NCBI RefSeq assembly: GCF_018381315.1
Contig: NZ_JAGZSD010000005.1
Coordinates: 62,001-126,000, forward strand
Direction: 5' to 3'
DNA: 64,000 nt
DNA from: Anaerostipes sp.
Lineage (GTDB): Bacteria > Bacillota > Clostridia > Lachnospirales > Lachnospiraceae
Positions 59,873 through 64,000 of this stretch are shown here, one piece after another (the stretch's first letter is position 1; each line of letters opens with the position of its first letter). Both the position numbers and the translations under genes were made by a program. The notes under the pieces were generated by a model. It worked only from the letters and a program-made list of their open reading frames with translations, did not search any database and was not told where the DNA came from.

Positions 59873-60578
59873 AACCTACCTCTTTGTCGATTGCCCTCTC
59901 CAAATGTACTCCTCTGTTCACTTTTGTAAAAACTCTCTGCAGCTTCAGATACCAGTCTGTCTTCTGTCCGACCAGATACATAGCTTCTGCCAGCAGAATC
60001 CCTGCAATCAGATCTATGATGTAGTGCTGCTTCGTTACCTGTGTGGAGATACATACCAGAACCGCAAAAACACAAGAAAATCTCTGATACCATACAGGAA
60101 CTTTTTTCTGTCCGCGGATTCCTACATAACAAAACCAGCTGACCAGACAGTGGATTGACGGAAACAGATTTGCCGAGGGATCTATCGTATACACCATTCT
60201 CAGCATCTGATCCCAGATCCCGCCTCCGGTTATCTCAGGCCTTGCCAGCGTTGTGGGAATTAACACAAAAAAAACTCCGCAGATAATTCTGGAAAGAAAA
60301 TCCCCCACCAGGAACCGATATAAATGCTCTTTTCCGATTCTTCCTATCATAATATAATTCACTGCCCAAAAAACATAACAGATCAGATAAATACTTGTAA
60401 ACCAAGGGACAACCGGCACTGCTCTGTCAAAAGCCGTAGTAAAATCATAATGCTTAAGATCTCTGCACAAAATCTGAGTCCCTGTATAAATCAGTGAATT
60501 AAAAGTGAAAGAACAGATCAATGGAAGCACTGCATATTTGGGAATTATATTCCATAAATAACCTTCCTGTTTTTTCAT
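59862..60578 (-). CDS. PAP2-family membrane phosphatase
   Basis: A 238-residue integral membrane protein of the PAP2 superfamily (inositol phosphorylceramide synthase-like arrangement). The motif pieces NLFPSIHCLVSWFCYVGI and QVTKQHYIIDLIAGILLAE supply the catalytic His residues and Asp. It could dephosphorylate phosphatidate, phosphatidylglycerol phosphate or undecaprenyl diphosphate. It leads the phospholipid operon from the promoter at 60635-60663; AAAGGAG lies before the ATG. Confidence 0.85.
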   Translation of the reverse strand: MKKQEGYLWNIIPKYAVLPLICSFTFNSLIYTGTQILCRDLKHYDFTTAFDRAVPVVPWFTSIYLICYVFWAVNYIMIGRIGKEHLYRFLVGDFLSRIICGVFFVLIPTTLARPEITGGGIWDQMLRMVYTIDPSANLFPSIHCLVSWFCYVGIRGQKKVPVWYQRFSCVFAVLVCISTQVTKQHYIIDLIAGILLAEAMYLVGQKTDWYLKLQRVFTKVNRGVHLERAIDKEVGYGE

Positions 60579-60603
60579 GTTTCACTCCTTTACAAACAAA
60601 AAC

Positions 60604-60623
60604 CATGTCATATATATGACATG
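60604..60623. promoter_or_regulatory. 20-bp palindromic operator of the phospholipid operon
   Basis: CATGTCATATATATGACATG is a perfect palindrome lying 11 bases after the -10, roughly +5 to +24 of the transcript, the classical position for a repressor. On the minus strand it is followed by GGTTTTTG; a weak terminator cannot be fully excluded. Confidence 0.65.
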
Positions 60624-60634
60624 ATTCTTGTTTT

Positions 60635-60663
60635 ATTATAGCTTTCCCTTATCAAAATGTAAA
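60635..60663 (-). promoter_or_regulatory. Promoter of the PAP2-flippase-pssA-psd operon
   Basis: TTTACA, 17-bp spacer, TATAAT on the minus strand, 57 bases before the ATG at 60578. Confidence 0.8.
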
Positions 60664-60698
60664 GCCAAGCGCATTTATTTAATACATTTGTAAGAAAA

Positions 60699-63600
60699 TC
60701 AAGACCTGCGCTTTTTCTTCTTTCTGTTAAATACAAGGTAAATACAAGGGATGAAAATCAATGTCAGCAAAGTTCCGTAAATCAAGCCTCCAATGGTGAC
60801 AATCGCCATCGGCTGAACCATCTCTGCCCCTGATCCGATTCCTATTGCCATTGTGGAAAGCCCCAGAATTGTTGTGATGGCTGTCATCAGAATCGGCCGG
60901 ATTCTCATGGCTCCTGCTGTTATAACAGCGTCCATTATTTCATAACCTTTATCTCTCAGCTGGTTCACAGTATCCACCAGCACGATTCCGTTATTTACAA
61001 TGATACCGGACAGCATGACGAAACCAATCATTGCGATAATACTCAGATCTTTGCCTGCCACAAACAGCCCGATAAGTCCTCCCGTAAATGCCAGAGGTAT
61101 CGTAAACAAGATGATAAACGGAGACTTCAGTGACTGGAACTGGGCAACCATAATCAGATACATAAATGCAATAGCCAGTATCAGCATCAGCCCTACCTGT
61201 CCTGCTGTCTCATTGATGGATTCCATCTCACCGGCAATTTTATAGCTGTAGCCTGCCGGTGCCTTATATCCCTTCAGCGCCTTGCCCACGTTCTCGCTGA
61301 CAATTCCGATATTATATCCGTCCTTCAGTTCTGCGGTTACATTCAGGATTCTTTCCTGCCCTGACCTTGAAATTGTAGAAAGGCTGTCAGTGCTGCTGAA
61401 GCTGGCAACTTTAGACAGAGCAATTTCTTTGCTCTCTCCTTTTTGAGTTCCGCTGATCTTTATCTTTTTCAGCTGTTTTCTCGTAATATTATCCTTTGTA
61501 TCATTAGACACTTTAACATCCCACTGCTTCTCGTTCTGATCAATCGTCGTAGCCGTGGAACCTTCCTGAAGCTTGGAGCTTAACTGCTGATAAACCGTAG
61601 CCACTGTCAGTCCATATTTTGCTGCCTTTGCTTTATCCACCGTAACATGAATATCCGGAGTCGTTTCTTCCTGACCGTCACTTACATTCTTAGTCCCCTT
61701 GACGGATTCTACTTTCTTTGCAATGTCACTGGCTGTCTTCCTGAGGGTATCCATGTCATTTCCCTTAACTTCAATAGAAATGCCGCTTCCCCCAAGGGCG
61801 CTCATGTCCATGTTAGACTCCTGCACCTGAATCTCACAGTCGAATTTCTTTGTTTTGTTTAATATCTCATTTTTAATTTCTTTGTTTGTGTTCTTCTTAT
61901 CTTCCTTCAGCATAATGTAAACACTTGCTGTATCCTGATTTGACTTGCTTGATGATGAAGTGCCTCCAAGCCCTGAGGAACTGCTCACCATAGCACCCAC
62001 ACTGTCTACATCAGGTATCTCTCTTATCTTCTTCATGACAGTATCAGACATGGCTGCTGTGTCACTTAAATCTGAGCCCTTCGGCATCTCAATGGTAAGG
62101 CTCATCTCCGTGCTGTCCATGGACGGCATCAGGGAGCTTCCGATCTTTGTAGCTCCGATCACTGCTCCGGCAAACACTGCCAGTGTGAGTATGATCGCAA
62201 TCCACTTACGCTTGAGAACCTTTTCCATAACACCGCGGTACAGAGACTGCAGCCTGTCAAAAAGTTTATTGTCCTTCTCTGTCACCTTGTGCAGTACACC
62301 CGCAGACATCATCGGCACAAAGGTCACCGCTACAATCAGACTTGCAATCAGTGAATATCCGATAGTCAGTGCCATATCAGCGAACAGTTTTTTGGTAAGT
62401 CCTGTCGTAAATACGATCGGAAGGAAAACCGAGATCGTTGTCAGGGTGGAGGCCGTTATAGCACCTGCCACTCCCTTGGCTCCTTCAATGGCTGCCTCTT
62501 TAACCGGCACTCTCTCTTTCCTCAGCCGGTAAATGTTTTCTATGACAACAATAGAGTTATCTACCAGCATACCGACTCCGAGTGCCAGGCCCGAAAGAGA
62601 AATAACGTTCAGGGTAATACCGCTGAAGTACATCATGACCACAGCAAATATGACACTGATCGGAATGGAACAGGCAATGACTGCCGTAGGTTTAATATCC
62701 TTTAAGAATATAAGGAGAATCAGCACGGCGAGCACGGCACCCATACCAAGATTCTGCAGAACAGAACCGACTACCATGTCAATATAAATTCCCTGATCCA
62801 TCAGGTTTGTATAATGCAGCCCGGGGTTTTCTTTTTTGAGGGTATCCAGCTTTTCAGAAACTCTTTTGGATACGTCTGCTGTGGAATAATTATTCTGTTT
62901 CTGTACGCTGAGCACCACAGCATCGTTGCCGTTAATCCTGCAGTAAGTATCTTTTTTGTTGTTTACAACTGCCACATCTGCTACATCGCTGAGACGGATC
63001 GGAGCAAAATTATCAATGCCCATGTCCATCAATTCCATATCCTCCAGATCTTCCTGGCTGGAAACCTTGTCTCCGACTCTCACCAGATACTGGGTATTGT
63101 CCTCAGATATATATCCTGCCGGCATCTCAAAGTTCTGCGCAGTCAGCATGGCTTTTACATTGTCAACAGTGATCTTGTCCTTGATGTCAGCTGCCGCTTT
63201 GGCCTGTTTTTTGCTGGCATCCAGCTGCTGCTGTCCCATAATAATCTGGGATTCTCCCTGGGCAATGCCTATCTCTCCTGATGTCATCTGACTGTTGGCA
63301 TTGGCTGACTGGGCCGTCACTTTCGTCAGATTGGCATCAACCTCTTTTTTGCCTTTCTGTATCTGTTTTAAAGCCTTTTTTAACGCTTCTATATTTTTGT
63401 CCAAAGTTTTGATGGTACTGTCCGCTGTCTTAAGCTGTTTTGAAATCTCTGCGATCTGTACCTGCAGCTGCCCTTTCTGCGCAGGGTCCGTCACTGTCTT
63501 AAGCTGTTCCTCCAACTGTTTAAGACTTGCTTCTCCCGCCTGCTTTACAAGCTCCAAGGCCTTTTTTTGATTCTCAAGATTTGTCAGTGCACTTGTAACT

Positions 63601-64000
63601 TCCACTTCCTTCTGGGCAAGGCTTAGTTTTCCGCTGTTTAGAGCAGTCTGCGCTTTTGCCAGTGTATTGTTCAGTTCAGTTCTCTTAGAGTTGAGCTGGG
63701 CTTTGCTTCCGTCCAATTTTGATTTTGCACGGTCCAGCTTATCCTGGGCCTCATCAAACTGACCGTTTAAGGCCTTCTGGATCCTTTTATTGAGTGCTTT
63801 GATCTTATCTTCATTGATGATTACATTGATATTTTCTTCCAGCATACCGGTCTGGCTTACGGATGCTACGCCTTCCACTGCCTCCACTCCAGGCGATACT
63901 TTATCCTTAATCATCTTGGATATTTCAGACATATCCTTTTTGTCGGAATCTATAGCTGTTACAAGTACCGGCATCATGTCCGGATTTAACTTCATAATCG
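60699..64000 (-). CDS. RND-family efflux permease with coiled-coil insert (N-terminus beyond window)
   Basis: About 1100 residues of an RND (AcrB/SwrC-like) inner-membrane exporter; the frame stays open to base 64000. The first residues match the AcrB porter (LNPDMMPVLVTAI). A long helical, coiled-coil insert (~70-275) sits inside the porter domain between NEDKIKAL and VKAMLTAQNFEMPAGYI. TM4 has GMLVDNSIVVIENI with the proton-relay Asp. The rest (STLTTISVFLPIVFTTGL, second porter domain, AMRIRPILMTAITTILGL) is complete to a basic C-terminus. Gram-positive RND pumps export lipopeptides, fatty acids or drugs; substrate here is unknown. Confidence 0.9.
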   Translation of the reverse strand, partial: IMKLNPDMMPVLVTAIDSDKKDMSEISKMIKDKVSPGVEAVEGVASVSQTGMLEENINVIINEDKIKALNKRIQKALNGQFDEAQDKLDRAKSKLDGSKAQLNSKRTELNNTLAKAQTALNSGKLSLAQKEVEVTSALTNLENQKKALELVKQAGEASLKQLEEQLKTVTDPAQKGQLQVQIAEISKQLKTADSTIKTLDKNIEALKKALKQIQKGKKEVDANLTKVTAQSANANSQMTSGEIGIAQGESQIIMGQQQLDASKKQAKAAADIKDKITVDNVKAMLTAQNFEMPAGYISEDNTQYLVRVGDKVSSQEDLEDMELMDMGIDNFAPIRLSDVADVAVVNNKKDTYCRINGNDAVVLSVQKQNNYSTADVSKRVSEKLDTLKKENPGLHYTNLMDQGIYIDMVVGSVLQNLGMGAVLAVLILLIFLKDIKPTAVIACSIPISVIFAVVMMYFSGITLNVISLSGLALGVGMLVDNSIVVIENIYRLRKERVPVKEAAIEGAKGVAGAITASTLTTISVFLPIVFTTGLTKKLFADMALTIGYSLIASLIVAVTFVPMMSAGVLHKVTEKDNKLFDRLQSLYRGVMEKVLKRKWIAIILTLAVFAGAVIGATKIGSSLMPSMDSTEMSLTIEMPKGSDLSDTAAMSDTVMKKIREIPDVDSVGAMVSSSSGLGGTSSSSKSNQDTASVYIMLKEDKKNTNKEIKNEILNKTKKFDCEIQVQESNMDMSALGGSGISIEVKGNDMDTLRKTASDIAKKVESVKGTKNVSDGQEETTPDIHVTVDKAKAAKYGLTVATVYQQLSSKLQEGSTATTIDQNEKQWDVKVSNDTKDNITRKQLKKIKISGTQKGESKEIALSKVASFSSTDSLSTISRSGQERILNVTAELKDGYNIGIVSENVGKALKGYKAPAGYSYKIAGEMESINETAGQVGLMLILAIAFMYLIMVAQFQSLKSPFIILFTIPLAFTGGLIGLFVAGKDLSIIAMIGFVMLSGIIVNNGIVLVDTVNQLRDKGYEIMDAVITAGAMRIRPILMTAITTILGLSTMAIGIGSGAEMVQPMAIVTIGGLIYGTLLTLIFIPCIYLVFNRKKKKRRS

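Noticed and set aside
62220..63800. Possible separate adaptor-protein gene within the RND frame
   Set aside because: The helical stretch is in frame with porter and membrane domains on both sides with no stop or start between them.
1..64000. CRISPR arrays, rRNA, tRNA, transposases and prophage genes
   Set aside because: None were seen on reading both strands; the only repeats found are those listed.

Overview
The window reads as chromosomal DNA of an anaerobic Firmicute, most likely a gut-type Clostridium of the Lachnospiraceae kind. Supporting signs are the linked priA-def-fmt-rsmB-rlmN-stp-stk-rsgA-thiN cluster, a T-box in front of gatCAB, two polyol phosphotransferase (PTS) gene sets, an osmolyte ABC system with a permease/binding-protein fusion, and strong AGGAGG ribosome binding sites. 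The genus is not established. Almost every gene from 16 kb onward lies on the minus strand. No rRNA, tRNA, CRISPR array or intact transposase was seen.

Layout. 0-4 kb: the start of prfC (cut by the left edge), then the osmoprotectant transporter. 4-7 kb: a LytTR response regulator between a collapsed gene remnant and a 634-codon secreted repeat protein that share the same C-terminal module. 7-12 kb: a WYL regulator with two GyrI-like proteins and a radical SAM protein, then a divergent isochorismatase-like/WYL pair. 12.0-12.5 kb: a non-coding patch with two identical 44-bp repeats and a large hairpin. 12.5-16.1 kb: plus-strand metabolic genes (aldose epimerase-like, HAD, prolyl-tRNA deacylase-like, Gfo/Idh/MocA, UPF0303). 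16.2-23.4 kb: a complete galactitol operon (PRD regulator, IIA, IIB, IIC, tagatose-bisphosphate aldolase, galactitol-1-phosphate dehydrogenase, tagatose-6-phosphate kinase). 23.5-28.4 kb: HAD, YhcC-like radical SAM, a GGDEF-EAL receptor and a 59-codon membrane protein.

28.5-36.8 kb is a second polyol locus. It holds a glucitol-type PTS (GutM, IIC, IIBC, IIA), RpiB, two paralogous sn-glycerol-1-phosphate dehydrogenase-family enzymes, a HAD-IIA phosphatase, and a SorC-type regulator with a HAD-IIB phosphatase. Its IIBC gene seems to have lost the phospho-cysteine segment in a frame-shifting deletion. Two of its transcription units start from nearly identical promoter/operator blocks, which points to one shared regulator. 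The substrate may be a pentitol, but this is inference.

37-55 kb is housekeeping: gatCAB behind a T-box whose specifier reads GAAC (overlapping Glu and Asn codons), a zinc-ribbon membrane protein pair, a HAD, then the translation, rRNA-modification and Ser/Thr kinase-phosphatase cluster, priA, glmM and a Fur-fold regulator without the usual metal ligands. 55-60.6 kb holds a GH114-like secreted protein, dGTPase, and a phospholipid operon (PAP2, flippase-like, PssA, Psd) with a strong promoter and a perfect 20-bp palindrome at the start of the transcript. The right edge cuts an RND efflux pump that carries a long coiled-coil insert in its porter domain.

The strongest leads are the second polyol locus and its broken IIB, the phospholipid-operon operator, the RND insert, the metal-ligand-free Fur protein, the two-codon T-box, and the remnant beside the LytTR regulator. 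Family names come from recognition of motifs and remembered relatives; no database search was run.
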